Source: an uncultured Solirubrobacter sp. (GTDB lineage Bacteria > Actinomycetota > Thermoleophilia > Solirubrobacterales > Solirubrobacteraceae). From it: a stretch of 15,109 nt of DNA. Within the stretch, counting starts at the first letter, position 1. Every line of letters starts with the position of its first letter. The stretch covers positions 1 to 15,109 of the forward strand of contig CALMNS010000167.1 of assembly GCA_937871635.1 (NCBI GenBank). Reading direction: 5' to 3'. The notes under the pieces are model-generated. The model ran no database searches. It was not told the origin of the DNA and saw nothing but the letters and a program-made list of their open reading frames with translations. A program made the position numbers and the translations under genes. This document shows, piece by piece, positions 6,496 through 13,084 of the stretch.

Positions 6496-6774
6496 CTACC
6501 GCTCCCCACCCGCCATCGCCGGCAGGATCACGAGCGTGTCGCCCTCCCCCACGTTCGTCTGCAGCCCGCCGAGCACCCGCACGTCCTCGTCGTTGAGGTA
6601 GACGTTGACGTACCGGTTGAGCTCGCCGTCGGCGCCGAAGAGCTGCGACTGGGTGGCGGGGTGCTGGGCGGCGAGGGCGTGCAGGACGGTGCCGACGTCC
6701 GCGCCGTCGGCCTCCACCTCGCGCTCGCCTCCCACGGAGGCGCGCAGGACGGGCGGGATCTTGATCGTGGCCAT
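6496..6774 (-). CDS. CysO/MoaD-like sulfur-carrier protein with a capped Gly-Gly
   Basis: This 92-residue beta-grasp protein starts MATIKIPPVLRASVGGEREV and ends VILPAMAGGER. It has the DGxLNRYVNVYLNDEDVR core typical of actinobacterial CysO-like proteins. Such carriers are adenylated at a C-terminal Gly-Gly by a ThiF/MoeB-type enzyme and loaded with sulfur as a thiocarboxylate for cysteine or cofactor synthesis. Here two residues, Glu-Arg, follow the Gly-Gly, so a protease would have to trim them before activation; no protease gene is visible. It lies 68 bases downstream of the MoeZ-like gene on the same strand. TAGCTT ends 6 bases before the ATG, so it may also have its own leaderless transcript. 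Confidence 0.88.
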   Translation of the reverse strand: MATIKIPPVLRASVGGEREVEADGADVGTVLHALAAQHPATQSQLFGADGELNRYVNVYLNDEDVRVLGGLQTNVGEGDTLVILPAMAGGER

Positions 6775-6780
6775 GCGAGG

Positions 6781-6786
6781 AAGCTA
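6781..6786 (-). promoter_or_regulatory. Candidate -10 box (TAGCTT) for the CysO-like gene
   Basis: On the minus strand TAGCTT is followed by CCTCGC and then the ATG at 6774. That is TANNNT plus 6 bases, the layout of a leaderless actinobacterial promoter. No purine-rich ribosome site lies before the ATG, which supports a leaderless message. No clear -35 was found. Confidence 0.4.
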
Positions 6787-6790
6787 CCCC

Positions 6791-6811
6791 GTGCCGGCGT
6801 CCAGCCGGCAC
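6791..6811 (-). promoter_or_regulatory. Perfect 8-base-pair hairpin between the MoeZ-like and CysO-like genes
   Basis: GTGCCGGC (6791-6798) and GCCGGCAC (6804-6811) are exact reverse complements around a 5-base loop. The hairpin lies between the two sulfur-transfer genes with no T-run on the minus strand. It could be an RNA processing or attenuation site that alters the carrier-to-enzyme ratio, or a protein-binding palindrome at the carrier promoter. Confidence 0.45.
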
Positions 6812-6842
6812 CCCGAGGACGTCGACGCCATCCGGTCGTCGT

Positions 6843-8039
6843 TCATCCGGCCGCGGCGCAGAACGCCTCGTAGTCGGGGAAGACGCCCATCTCCTCGTCG
6901 GTGATGTCGTCCGGGGCCCGGGAGCAGATCGGGCAGTCCGGGTCGCGCCGCACCTTGAGCTCGGTGAACGTCGCCGCGAGGGCGTCGTAGAGGAGCAGGC
7001 GGCCCGTGAGGGTGTCGCCCTTGCCGATGATGAGCTTGATCGCCTCGGTGGCCGACAGCATCCCCATCGTGCCGGGCAGGACGCCGAGCACGCCGTTGGC
7101 GCCGCACGACGGGGCGAGCTCGGCCGGCGGGGGCGTCGGGAACAGGCAGCGGTAGCACGGGCCGACGTAGGGCTCGAAGACCGACAGCTGGCCGTCGAAG
7201 CCGAGGATCGCGGCGCTGACCACCGGGATCCGCAGGCGGACCGAGGCGTCGTTGAGCAGGTAGCGGGTGGGGAAGTTGTCGAGCCCGTCGACGACGACGT
7301 CCCAGTCCTCGCTCTGCAGGACCTCCATGATGTTCGACGCGTCCAGGCGCAGGTCGAAGGTCCGCACGTCGACGTCCGGGTTGAGCGCCTTCATGGTCAG
7401 CTGGGCCGACTCGACCTTCGACTCGCCGATCCGGTCGGTGGTGTGGATGACCTGGCGCTGGAGGTTGGAGAGGTCGACCACGTCGTTGTCGACGATGCCG
7501 ATCGTCCCCACGCCCGCGGCGGTGAGGTAGAGCGAGGTCGGCGAGCCCAGGGCGCCGGCGCCGAGCAGGAGGACCTTGGCGTCGAGCAGCTTCTGCTGGC
7601 CCTCGAGCCCGACCTCGGGGATGAGGATGTGGCGCGAGTAGCGCTCGCGCTGCTCCTTGGTCAGCCTGCGGGGGACCTCGACGTCGTAGCCGCGGTCCTT
7701 CCACAGGGTGATCCCGCCGGTCATCGACTCCACGTGCTCATAGCCGAGCAGCCGCTCGAGCGTGTCGGCAGCGAGCGCCGAGCGGTTGCCCGACGCGCAG
7801 TAGAGGACGACCCGCTGCGAGCGGTCCGGCGCCGCGCCCTCGATGCGCGACTCGAGGTGGCCGCGCGGCACGTGCCGGGCGCCCGGGATGTGGCCCGCCT
7901 CGAACTCGTCGGACTCGCGGACGTCGATGAGGACGGGGGCATTCCCGTTGCCCGACTCGAGGTCGGCGTGGACCGTTCCGGGGTCGACCTCGTCGATGCG
8001 ACCCTTGACCTCTCGGATGACCTCGGCGCCGGTGGGCAT
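6843..8039 (-). CDS. ThiF/MoeB-type adenylyltransferase with N-terminal rhodanese domain (MoeZ-like)
   Basis: This 398-residue enzyme should adenylate a beta-grasp carrier and supply sulfur from a rhodanese persulfide. The rhodanese domain comes first (about 20-120): LIDVRESDEFEAGHIPGARH, then active-site loop CASGNRS with C81. The E1-like domain follows: RYSRHILIPEVG, nucleotide loop GAGALG (160-165), DNDVVDLSNLQRQ, the conserved DGLDNFPTRYLLND, zinc pairs C295/C298 and C369/C372, and C312 in SCGANGVLGVLPG. In the well-known MoeZ/MoeBR proteins the rhodanese domain is C-terminal, so the order is reversed. I start at ATG 8039 because AGGGGA lies 6 bases upstream; ATG 8045 directly abuts it. 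The obvious substrate is the carrier encoded 68 bases downstream. Confidence 0.9.
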   Translation of the reverse strand: MPTGAEVIREVKGRIDEVDPGTVHADLESGNGNAPVLIDVRESDEFEAGHIPGARHVPRGHLESRIEGAAPDRSQRVVLYCASGNRSALAADTLERLLGYEHVESMTGGITLWKDRGYDVEVPRRLTKEQRERYSRHILIPEVGLEGQQKLLDAKVLLLGAGALGSPTSLYLTAAGVGTIGIVDNDVVDLSNLQRQVIHTTDRIGESKVESAQLTMKALNPDVDVRTFDLRLDASNIMEVLQSEDWDVVVDGLDNFPTRYLLNDASVRLRIPVVSAAILGFDGQLSVFEPYVGPCYRCLFPTPPPAELAPSCGANGVLGVLPGTMGMLSATEAIKLIIGKGDTLTGRLLLYDALAATFTELKVRRDPDCPICSRAPDDITDEEMGVFPDYEAFCAAAG

Positions 8040-8070
8040 GCTCATTCCCCTGATCTGCGATCGACGTTCA

Positions 8071-8087
8071 ATGCTTCAGGAAGTATA
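8071..8087 (-). promoter_or_regulatory. Candidate -10 (TATACT) overlapped by a 16-base palindrome upstream of the MoeZ-like gene
   Basis: Reading minus, TATACT at 8087-8082 is an excellent -10, about 36 bases before the ATG. It overlaps the imperfect palindrome ATACTTC-CT-GAAGCAT (8086-8071; arms match 6 of 7). An operator here would cover the promoter. The region 8046-8134 separates divergent genes. On the plus strand, facing the kinase, only a weak TACGCC (8120-8125) is visible. Confidence 0.45.
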
Positions 8088-8134
8088 GCGACGGTCACGT
8101 CCTGCGCCGGGGGTGCCGATACGCCTCTCGACGC

Positions 8135-9121
8135 ATGCACTCGCGCACCCTCCTGACCCAGGTCCTGACCGTCAACGCCCTGCTCGTGGGGGTCACCGCC
8201 TTCGTGGCGGCGGCGGTCGCGCGCGACCGCTTCGACGACGCCGCCTCGGCCGAAGGGCTGCTCCTGCTCGTCCTGTGCGTCTTCTGCGCGATCCTCCTCA
8301 ACTCGCTGGTGCTCCGCCGCCGCCTCGCGCCCATGGACCAGCTCGTCGCGGTGATCGACGCCGCCGACCTCTCGGGCCGCCCCGGCAAGCTCACCCGCGC
8401 GGCGGTCCCGCGGCGGGCGTCGCAGGAGGTCCACCGGCTGACCGTCCGCTTCAACTCGATGCTCACCCGGCTCGAGGACGAGCGCCGGCAGGCCGGCTCG
8501 GCGGTGCTCCGCGCCCAGGAGCAGGAGCGCCACCGCCTCGCCCAGGACCTCCACGACGAGGTCAACCAGGCGCTGACCGGGATCCTGCTGCGGCTCGAGG
8601 CGACGATCGGCGACGCCCCGCAGGACCTGCGCGCCGAGCTGCGCGAGACCAAGGCGCTCGCCAACCGGGCCATGGAGGAGCTCCTCGCCCTCGCCCGGCA
8701 GCTGCGCCCCACCGCGCTCGACGACCATGGCCTGGTCGCCGCGCTGGCCTCCCAGGTCACCGACTTCGGCGACCGCACGGCCATCCAGGCCCGCTTCACG
8801 CGCCACGGCGACGTCCCGGAGCTCTCCGACGAGCAGCAGCTCGTCATCTACCGCGTCACGCAGGAGAGCCTCTCCAACGTCGCCCAGCACGCCGAGGCGC
8901 GCCACGTGGACGTCGAGCTCTCCTTCGTCGGCGGCACCGTCCTGCGCGTCTGCGACGACGGGCGGGGGTTCCGGCCCTCCTACGCGCCGAGCGGCGCGGT
9001 GCAGGGCCGGCCGGGCGGGCTGGGGCTCTCGGGCATGCGCGAGCGCGCGCTGCTCGTCGGCGGCGACTTCTCCGTCCTCTCCCGCCGGGGCGGCGGGACC
9101 ACCGTCGAGCTGACCCTATGA
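8135..9121 (+). CDS. Membrane sensor histidine kinase, NarL/DegS type (HisKA_3)
   Basis: This 328-residue kinase has two membrane spans (about 10-28 and 41-60) with only about a dozen residues between them. It therefore has almost no external sensor domain and may sense within the membrane or through a partner. A HAMP-like linker covers about 60-115, followed by a coiled segment. The dimerisation/phosphoacceptor helix is ERHRLAQDLHDEVNQALTGI with phosphorylated H140. The ATPase lobe has an N-box QESLSNVAQHA (N248), G1 DDGRGF (274-279) and G2 GGLGLSGMRER (294-304). Its partner regulator starts 13 bases downstream. ATG 8135 is the first in-frame start and no good ribosome site precedes it, so the transcript may be short-leadered. 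Confidence 0.92.
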   Translation: MHSRTLLTQVLTVNALLVGVTAFVAAAVARDRFDDAASAEGLLLLVLCVFCAILLNSLVLRRRLAPMDQLVAVIDAADLSGRPGKLTRAAVPRRASQEVHRLTVRFNSMLTRLEDERRQAGSAVLRAQEQERHRLAQDLHDEVNQALTGILLRLEATIGDAPQDLRAELRETKALANRAMEELLALARQLRPTALDDHGLVAALASQVTDFGDRTAIQARFTRHGDVPELSDEQQLVIYRVTQESLSNVAQHAEARHVDVELSFVGGTVLRVCDDGRGFRPSYAPSGAVQGRPGGLGLSGMRERALLVGGDFSVLSRRGGGTTVELTL

Positions 9122-9134
9122 GGGGATCCCCACC

Positions 9135-9773
9135 GTGAGCCTGCGCATCCTGATCGCCGACGACCACGGGATCGTCCGGGGCGGCATGCGCCTCCTGCTC
9201 GAGCGCCAGGCCGACATGACCGTCGTCGCCGAGGCCACGGACGGCGTCGAGGCGCTCGAGCTGGCCCTGGCCACCCGGCCGGACGTCTGCGTCCTCGACG
9301 TCTCCATGCCCCGCATGACCGGCCTGCAGGCCGCCCGGCAGATCCGGGCCCACCTGCCGGGGACGCCCGTCCTCATCCTGTCCATGCACGACGACGAGCG
9401 CTACGTCTTCGAGGCGCTGAAGGCCGGCGCCTCGGGCTACGTCCTCAAGCGCGAGGTCGACACCGCGCTGCTCGACGCGGTCCGCGCGGTGGTCCGGGGC
9501 GACGCCTTCCTGACCACCGCGGTGGAGCGCTCCATGATCCGCAACTGGATGCGCGACGGCTCCGTCGGCCCCGAGGAGCCGCTGTCCCCGCGCGAGCAGG
9601 AGGTCCTCAAGCTGATCGCCGAGGCGTTCACGAACAAGCAGATCGCCGAGACGCTCCACGTCGCCGAGAAGACGGTCGAGTCGCACCGGGGGAACCTCCT
9701 GCGCAAGCTGGGCATGCGCGATCGGGTCGAGCTCGTCCGCTACGCGATCCGGCGCGGATTGACGGAGGCCTAG
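9135..9773 (+). CDS. NarL/FixJ-family response regulator with LuxR helix-turn-helix
   Basis: This 212-residue cytoplasmic transcription factor has a receiver domain at 1-120: acidic pocket ADD (8-10), phosphoacceptor D55 in VLDVSMPRMTG, a switch Ser in LILSMHD and Lys in YVLKREV. A LuxR-type DNA-binding domain occupies about 148-205, with LSPREQEVLKLIAEAFTNKQ and the recognition helix region VAEKTVESHRGNLLRKLG. GTG 9135 follows AGGGG at about 10 bases. It forms a two-component pair with the preceding kinase. Possible targets include its own operon and the following SCO1-like gene, but no repeated operator was identified. Confidence 0.94.
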   Translation: MSLRILIADDHGIVRGGMRLLLERQADMTVVAEATDGVEALELALATRPDVCVLDVSMPRMTGLQAARQIRAHLPGTPVLILSMHDDERYVFEALKAGASGYVLKREVDTALLDAVRAVVRGDAFLTTAVERSMIRNWMRDGSVGPEEPLSPREQEVLKLIAEAFTNKQIAETLHVAEKTVESHRGNLLRKLGMRDRVELVRYAIRRGLTEA

Positions 9774-9776
9774 CCC

Positions 9777-9782
9777 TACCCT
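9777..9782 (+). promoter_or_regulatory. Candidate -10 box (TACCCT) for leaderless transcription of the SCO1-like gene
   Basis: TACCCT ends 7 bases before GTG 9790, the same spacing as TAGGCT before the first ferritin-like gene. There is no purine-rich ribosome site between the regulator stop and this GTG, supporting a leaderless message. Confidence 0.35.
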
Positions 9783-9789
9783 GGCGTTC

Positions 9790-10401
9790 GTGCCGCCGCG
9801 CCTGCTCCTCGCCCTGTGCACGCTGGTCGCCTGCGCCCTGGCGGCGGTGGTCGGCGTGGCGCTGGCCGCGCGGGAGAGCGGCTCCCGGACACCGTCCGAG
9901 GAGGAGTACGTCACCGGCTGGGCCGGCTCCCAGCGACCGCCGGGGATCCCGCCGCAGGACTTCGTCCTGCGCGACCAGGACGGCGAGCGCGCGTCGCCGG
10001 CCGACCATCGCGGCGGGCCCGTCGTGGTCACCTTCCTGTACTCGACCTGCGAGGACACCTGCCCGGGCCAGGCGCAGGCGATCCGCGGCGCGCTCGACGA
10101 CCTGGGGCGCGACGTGCCGGTCCTCGCGGTGTCGGTCGATCCGGCCAACGACACGCCGCGGCGCGCCCGGCGCTTCCTCGTCGAGCAGTCGATGACCGGG
10201 CGGATGCGCTTCCTGCTCGGCGAGCGGGGCGAGCTCGCCCGGGTCTGGAAGGGCTTCGGGATCGCGCCGCAGACCTCCGACCTCGAGCACTCCGCCTACG
10301 TCGTGCTCCTCGACGGCCAGGGGCGGCAGCGCATCGGCTTCCCCGCCGACAAGCTCACCAGCGAGGGGCTCGTGCACGACCTGCGCAAGCTCGGAGCCTG
10401 A
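9790..10401 (+). CDS. SCO1/SenC/PrrC-type copper chaperone or thiol reductase
   Basis: This 203-residue protein is anchored by an N-terminal hydrophobic segment (about 4-27), with a thioredoxin-fold domain outside the membrane. The SCO signature is complete: C87 and C91 in STCEDTCPG (CxxxC) and the distal H167 in DLEHSAYVVLLD, the three copper ligands of the family. AVSVDPANDTP is also typical. Family members deliver copper to the Cu-A site of cytochrome oxidase or reduce its cysteines. No oxidase gene lies in the window, but a cupredoxin-like protein and a polytopic membrane protein are encoded nearby on the other strand. It starts 16 bases after the response regulator. Confidence 0.9.
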   Translation: MPPRLLLALCTLVACALAAVVGVALAARESGSRTPSEEEYVTGWAGSQRPPGIPPQDFVLRDQDGERASPADHRGGPVVVTFLYSTCEDTCPGQAQAIRGALDDLGRDVPVLAVSVDPANDTPRRARRFLVEQSMTGRMRFLLGERGELARVWKGFGIAPQTSDLEHSAYVVLLDGQGRQRIGFPADKLTSEGLVHDLRKLGA

Positions 10402-10415
10402 GCGAGGAGCGGACG

Positions 10416-10979
10416 GTGCGGAGGCTCACGAGCGGGATGTTCATGTCCCTGGACGGCGTGGTGGACGCCGACGACGACTGGCAGTTCGCCTACTTCGACG
10501 AGGAGCTGTTCGAGCGGATCGGAGGGGCGTGGCAGTCGTCGGACGCGGCGCTGATGGGGCGGCGCTCCTTCGAGGGCTACAGCGCCCTGCGCGCCGAGCA
10601 CCCCGACTCGCCGATGCTCGGGTTCCTGCAGGGGGTCGAGCGTTACGTCGCCTCCACGACCCTCACGGAGACCGACTGGCCGGGGACGACCGTGCTCGGC
10701 CACGACCTCGAGGAGCGCCTCAGGGCGCTCAAGCAGCAGCCCGGCGGGGACATCCTCGTGGCGGGAAGCCCGACGCTGGTCCGGTTCCTGCTCGGCCGGG
10801 GACTCCTCGACGAGCTCGACGTCGTCGTGCTCCCGATCGTGGTGGGCTCCGGGGACCGGCTCTTCCCCGAGGCCTCGACCGCCGAGGATCTGGAGCGGGT
10901 CCCGCTCAGGCTGATCGAGTGCCACGCCCTGGGCAGCGGGGCGCTCGCGCTGCGCTACGTCCCGGACGGGGCCCGCTAG
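10416..10979 (+). CDS. RibD C-terminal/dihydrofolate-reductase-like protein
   Basis: This 187-residue protein begins TSGMFMSLDGVVD, the hallmark N-terminus of stand-alone RibD_C-type reductases. It has MGRRSFEGY in the middle and GGDILVAGSPTLVRFLLGRG with LLDELDVVVLPIVVGSG toward the C-terminus, covering the NADPH-binding fold. Family members reduce varied small molecules; most stand-alone actinobacterial copies lack an assigned substrate. GTG 10416 is chosen because GAGGAG lies 6 bases upstream. It follows the SCO1-like stop by 14 bases. Its stop overlaps the stop of the convergent 41-residue gene by 3 bases. Confidence 0.88.
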   Translation: MRRLTSGMFMSLDGVVDADDDWQFAYFDEELFERIGGAWQSSDAALMGRRSFEGYSALRAEHPDSPMLGFLQGVERYVASTTLTETDWPGTTVLGHDLEERLRALKQQPGGDILVAGSPTLVRFLLGRGLLDELDVVVLPIVVGSGDRLFPEASTAEDLERVPLRLIECHALGSGALALRYVPDGAR

Positions 10980-11101
10980 TCGCGTCCCTCGCGACGCTCG
11001 CGAAGCTTGCCGAGCCCGACCAGCACGACCAGGGCGAGCAGCGGCAGGAGGTAGATCGCGTCGATCAGCCAGTGCCCGGCGTGCGCGAGGACGAGGCTCA
11101 C
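10976..11101 (-). CDS. Small single-span membrane protein (41 residues)
   Basis: From GTG 11101 the minus strand encodes VSLVLAHAGHWLIDAIYLL followed by PLLALVVLVGLGKLRERREGRD. This gives an N-terminal HAGHW motif, one transmembrane helix of about 20 residues and a basic cytoplasmic tail, the ideal layout of a small membrane protein. The start overlaps the preceding stop as GTGA. It is the last gene of the cupredoxin/membrane-protein unit and fills what would otherwise be an empty gap. His residues near the outer membrane face might bind metal, but function is unknown. Confidence 0.65.
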   Translation of the reverse strand: MSLVLAHAGHWLIDAIYLLPLLALVVLVGLGKLRERREGRD

Positions 11102-11157
11102 GCGAGGACCGCCGATGAGGGCCCACCGACCCGTGCGGAGAGACCGCCGGCCTTCAC
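11098..11157 (-). CDS. Possible 19-residue relay ORF between the membrane-protein genes
   Basis: GTG 11157 lies within the TGA of the large membrane protein (GTGA). The frame reads VKAGGLSARVGGPSSAVLA and ends in TGA that in turn overlaps the GTG of the 41-residue gene (GTGA). This double coupling would let ribosomes pass from the large gene to the small one. The peptide itself has no recognisable feature and the arrangement may be chance. Confidence 0.3.
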   Translation of the reverse strand: MKAGGLSARVGGPSSAVLA

Positions 11158-12611
11158 GCGTTGGCCACCGAGAGGAGGTAGAGGCCGAGGCCGGTGAAGC
11201 AGACCATGACCACCAGCATGACGACTTGCGAGCGGACGGCCGCGCGGGCCGAGCCGTAGAGGGTCAGCGCGCGGTCGTGGGCGAGCACGAGCGCGGCCAC
11301 GTGCCCCAGCACGAGCGCCGCGACCTGGACGTACCAGATGCCGGTGGCCGAGACGACCCCGTAGTCGATCGCGGCGGTGGCGGTGCCGAACAGGTCCGAC
11401 CCCCGGCCGAGCGGATCGGAGGCCAGCCGGGCGGCGTCCTGCCCGTTGTAGGCGAGCAGCGAGAAGTAGTGGGCGATGACGTAGGCGGCGGCGATCGGGA
11501 TGAGCGAATGGGCCAGGCGCAGGCCGCGCTCGCCGCGCCCGAGCCGCCCGCGCTCGGACGGCATCCCCTCGACCGCGAGCCAGTAGATCCCCGCCACGAC
11601 GGCGATGGCCACCGCGTAGCCGACCACGAAGGCGAGCTCGAGCCCGAGGCCCTTCGACGCGCCGAGCCCCGTGAAGAGGTCCTGCAGCGCCGGCGCGGCG
11701 TCGGAGAAGAGCGGCCCCTCCTTGGCCCCGTCGAACGCCGTGGTGGCGATGGCGACGACGAGCAGGGCGACCGTGCCCGGCACGGCGGTCGTCCGCCCCG
11801 CCCCGACCAGCGGCGCGCGCAGCACCACCGTCCCGTCGGCGCGCCGGGCGAGCGGGGCGAGCCGCGCGAAGAGCGAGAAGTAGACGCCGAGGGCGTCGGC
11901 GCGCCGCGTCCAGGGCTCGACCCCGTAGAGGCTCATCCCCACGAGCTGCACCGCGAGGTAGAGGAGGGCGAGGACGGCGAGCGGGCCCGGCTCGCGCCCC
12001 GCGGCGAAGCACAGCTCGGCCAGGCCGAAGGCGACGAGGCCGGCCACCGCCGGCCAGCGGCCCAGGCGCTCGGGGTAGGGCAGCGGCTCGGGCAGGTCTG
12101 GTTTCGTCCGGCCGGGCTTCGCTAGCGCTCGTCCTCTGGACGACGTTACACGGGCGAGCCAGCCGAAGCCCCGCCCGAGCGCCCGCCACGGGCTCACGAG
12201 CCGGAACACGTCGCCGAGCAGGAGCGAGGCGAACGGCACGCCGACCCACATCACGACGTAGACGGCGTTCGGCGCCAGGTTGTCCTGCTGGGAGTCCGTG
12301 CCCGCCAGGCCGGCGTAGACCACGGCCGCGAAGACGATGACGCCCAAGGCCCCCGCCAGCACCTCGAGGGCGAGCGGCACCCGGCCGACCGGCCGCTCGG
12401 CGAAGGTCTCGAGCCGGGGGCGCGACCATCCCCCGGCGAGCGCCGCGAAGGAGACGACGAGCACGACGGCGGCGGCCACCGCGAAGAGCTCCTCGGGGAT
12501 CGGGAGGTCGGCCCGGCCGACGATGCCGTGGGCCGCCGCCCCGGCGGGAAGCAGGAGGGTGACCGCCGCGCCGAGGAGGAGGGCGGCGAGCGGGCGCCGC
12601 CTGAGCGTCAC
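11154..12611 (-). CDS. Polytopic membrane protein of the 'fenitrothion hydrolase'-annotated family
   Basis: This 485-residue protein starts with a signal-like segment (RRRPLAALLLGAAVTLLLPA) ending AGAAAHG, leaving a His near the mature N-terminus. About ten hydrophobic segments follow. Recognisable stretches are APNAVYVVMWVGVPFASLL, GDVFRLVSPWRALGR, LYGVEPWTRRADALGVYFSL and TGIWYVQVAALVLGHVAALV, with many His and aromatic residues at membrane faces. Databases commonly label such actinobacterial proteins fenitrothion hydrolase after a Burkholderia enzyme; true organophosphate hydrolysis is doubtful and the role is effectively unknown. GTG 12611 overlaps the cupredoxin-like stop by 4 bases. A cytoplasmic linker is written with unusually rare codons (12098-12153). 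Confidence 0.65.
   Translation of the reverse strand: MTLRRRPLAALLLGAAVTLLLPAGAAAHGIVGRADLPIPEELFAVAAAVVLVVSFAALAGGWSRPRLETFAERPVGRVPLALEVLAGALGVIVFAAVVYAGLAGTDSQQDNLAPNAVYVVMWVGVPFASLLLGDVFRLVSPWRALGRGFGWLARVTSSRGRALAKPGRTKPDLPEPLPYPERLGRWPAVAGLVAFGLAELCFAAGREPGPLAVLALLYLAVQLVGMSLYGVEPWTRRADALGVYFSLFARLAPLARRADGTVVLRAPLVGAGRTTAVPGTVALLVVAIATTAFDGAKEGPLFSDAAPALQDLFTGLGASKGLGLELAFVVGYAVAIAVVAGIYWLAVEGMPSERGRLGRGERGLRLAHSLIPIAAAYVIAHYFSLLAYNGQDAARLASDPLGRGSDLFGTATAAIDYGVVSATGIWYVQVAALVLGHVAALVLAHDRALTLYGSARAAVRSQVVMLVVMVCFTGLGLYLLSVANA
12098..12153. repeat. Rare-codon patch with hairpin inside the membrane-protein gene; possible inserted interspersed repeat
   Basis: Within an otherwise G/C-ending gene, this stretch uses CGT, GTA, AGA, GGA, CGA, CTA, AAA and CCA codons in quick succession. 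It contains the hairpin TCGTCC-TCT-GGACGA (12129-12143) and the palindrome GCTAGC (12121-12126). It encodes the basic linker VTSSRGRALAKPGRTKPDL between membrane segments. An in-frame insertion of a short palindromic repeat would explain it. No second copy was found in this window. Confidence 0.4.
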
Positions 12612-13027
12612 GGCTCGACGCGGAGCTCGGCGACCTGGACGCCCGAGCCGTGCATCTCGACCTCGAAGATCCCCTCGATGTCGGCCTTGAAGGCGAAGCG
12701 CGCCCGCCCACCGGCCGGCACGTCGCGGTACAGGTCGTAGCCGTGCAGGTGGATCTCCTCCGCGCGGTCGGAGGCGACGGAGAAGCGGACCGTCTCCCCC
12801 TTCTCGAACTCGAGGCGCTCGATGCCGCCCACCGCCGCGCCGTTGCGGTAGGAGACCACCTCGGGCCTCGGGGCCGGCGTGCGCGTGAGCGTCGGCGTGG
12901 CGGTCGCCGCGGGCCCGGCCTCGGCCTGCGGTGCCGGGGTCTCGCTCTGGGTCGCGGTCGCCGGGACCGCGTCGGCGCGCTCGGTCCGCTCGTCCTCGCG
13001 ACCTCCGAGGACGATCACCGCCACCAC
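12608..13027 (-). CDS. Secreted or anchored cupredoxin-like protein, N-terminus uncertain
   Basis: The protein has a hydrophobic N-terminal segment, a long Thr/Pro/Ala-rich linker (residues about 20-55) and a beta-sandwich domain with EEIHLHGYDLYRDV and FEVEMHGSGVQVAELRVEP. These motifs match cupredoxin-like domains related to EfeO-type modules. The translated frame contains no Cys, so it is not a classical blue copper protein; His and Met residues could still bind metal. GTG 13027 is the first ordinary start but cuts the membrane segment. The coding pattern continues upstream as ATCGGACGCAACCAGCGC (IGRNQRIGFAALAALVA) to codon ATC 13078. That codon lies 6 bases after a TAGAAT box, implying a 156-residue protein with an ATC start or a G-run frameshift. 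The stop overlaps the next GTG by 4 bases. Confidence 0.75.
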   Translation of the reverse strand: MVAVIVLGGREDERTERADAVPATATQSETPAPQAEAGPAATATPTLTRTPAPRPEVVSYRNGAAVGGIERLEFEKGETVRFSVASDRAEEIHLHGYDLYRDVPAGGRARFAFKADIEGIFEVEMHGSGVQVAELRVEP

Positions 13028-13084
13028 GGCGACGAGGGCGGCGAGCGCCGCGAAGCCGATGCGCTGGTTGCGTCCGATGCCCCC

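Noticed and set aside
5134..6509. Large minus-strand open frames opposite the ferritin-like genes
   Set aside because: No motif, Arg/Gly/Asp-rich composition, and the plus strand has complete ligand sets and signal peptides.
9122..9131. GGGGATCCCC palindrome before the response-regulator start
   Set aside because: Ten-base palindromes are frequent in GC-rich DNA. This one overlaps the ribosome-site region and has no second copy near the operon.
11115..12125. 336-codon plus-strand frame opposite the polytopic membrane protein
   Set aside because: Highly charged low-complexity translation, whereas the minus frame yields regular transmembrane segments and family motifs.
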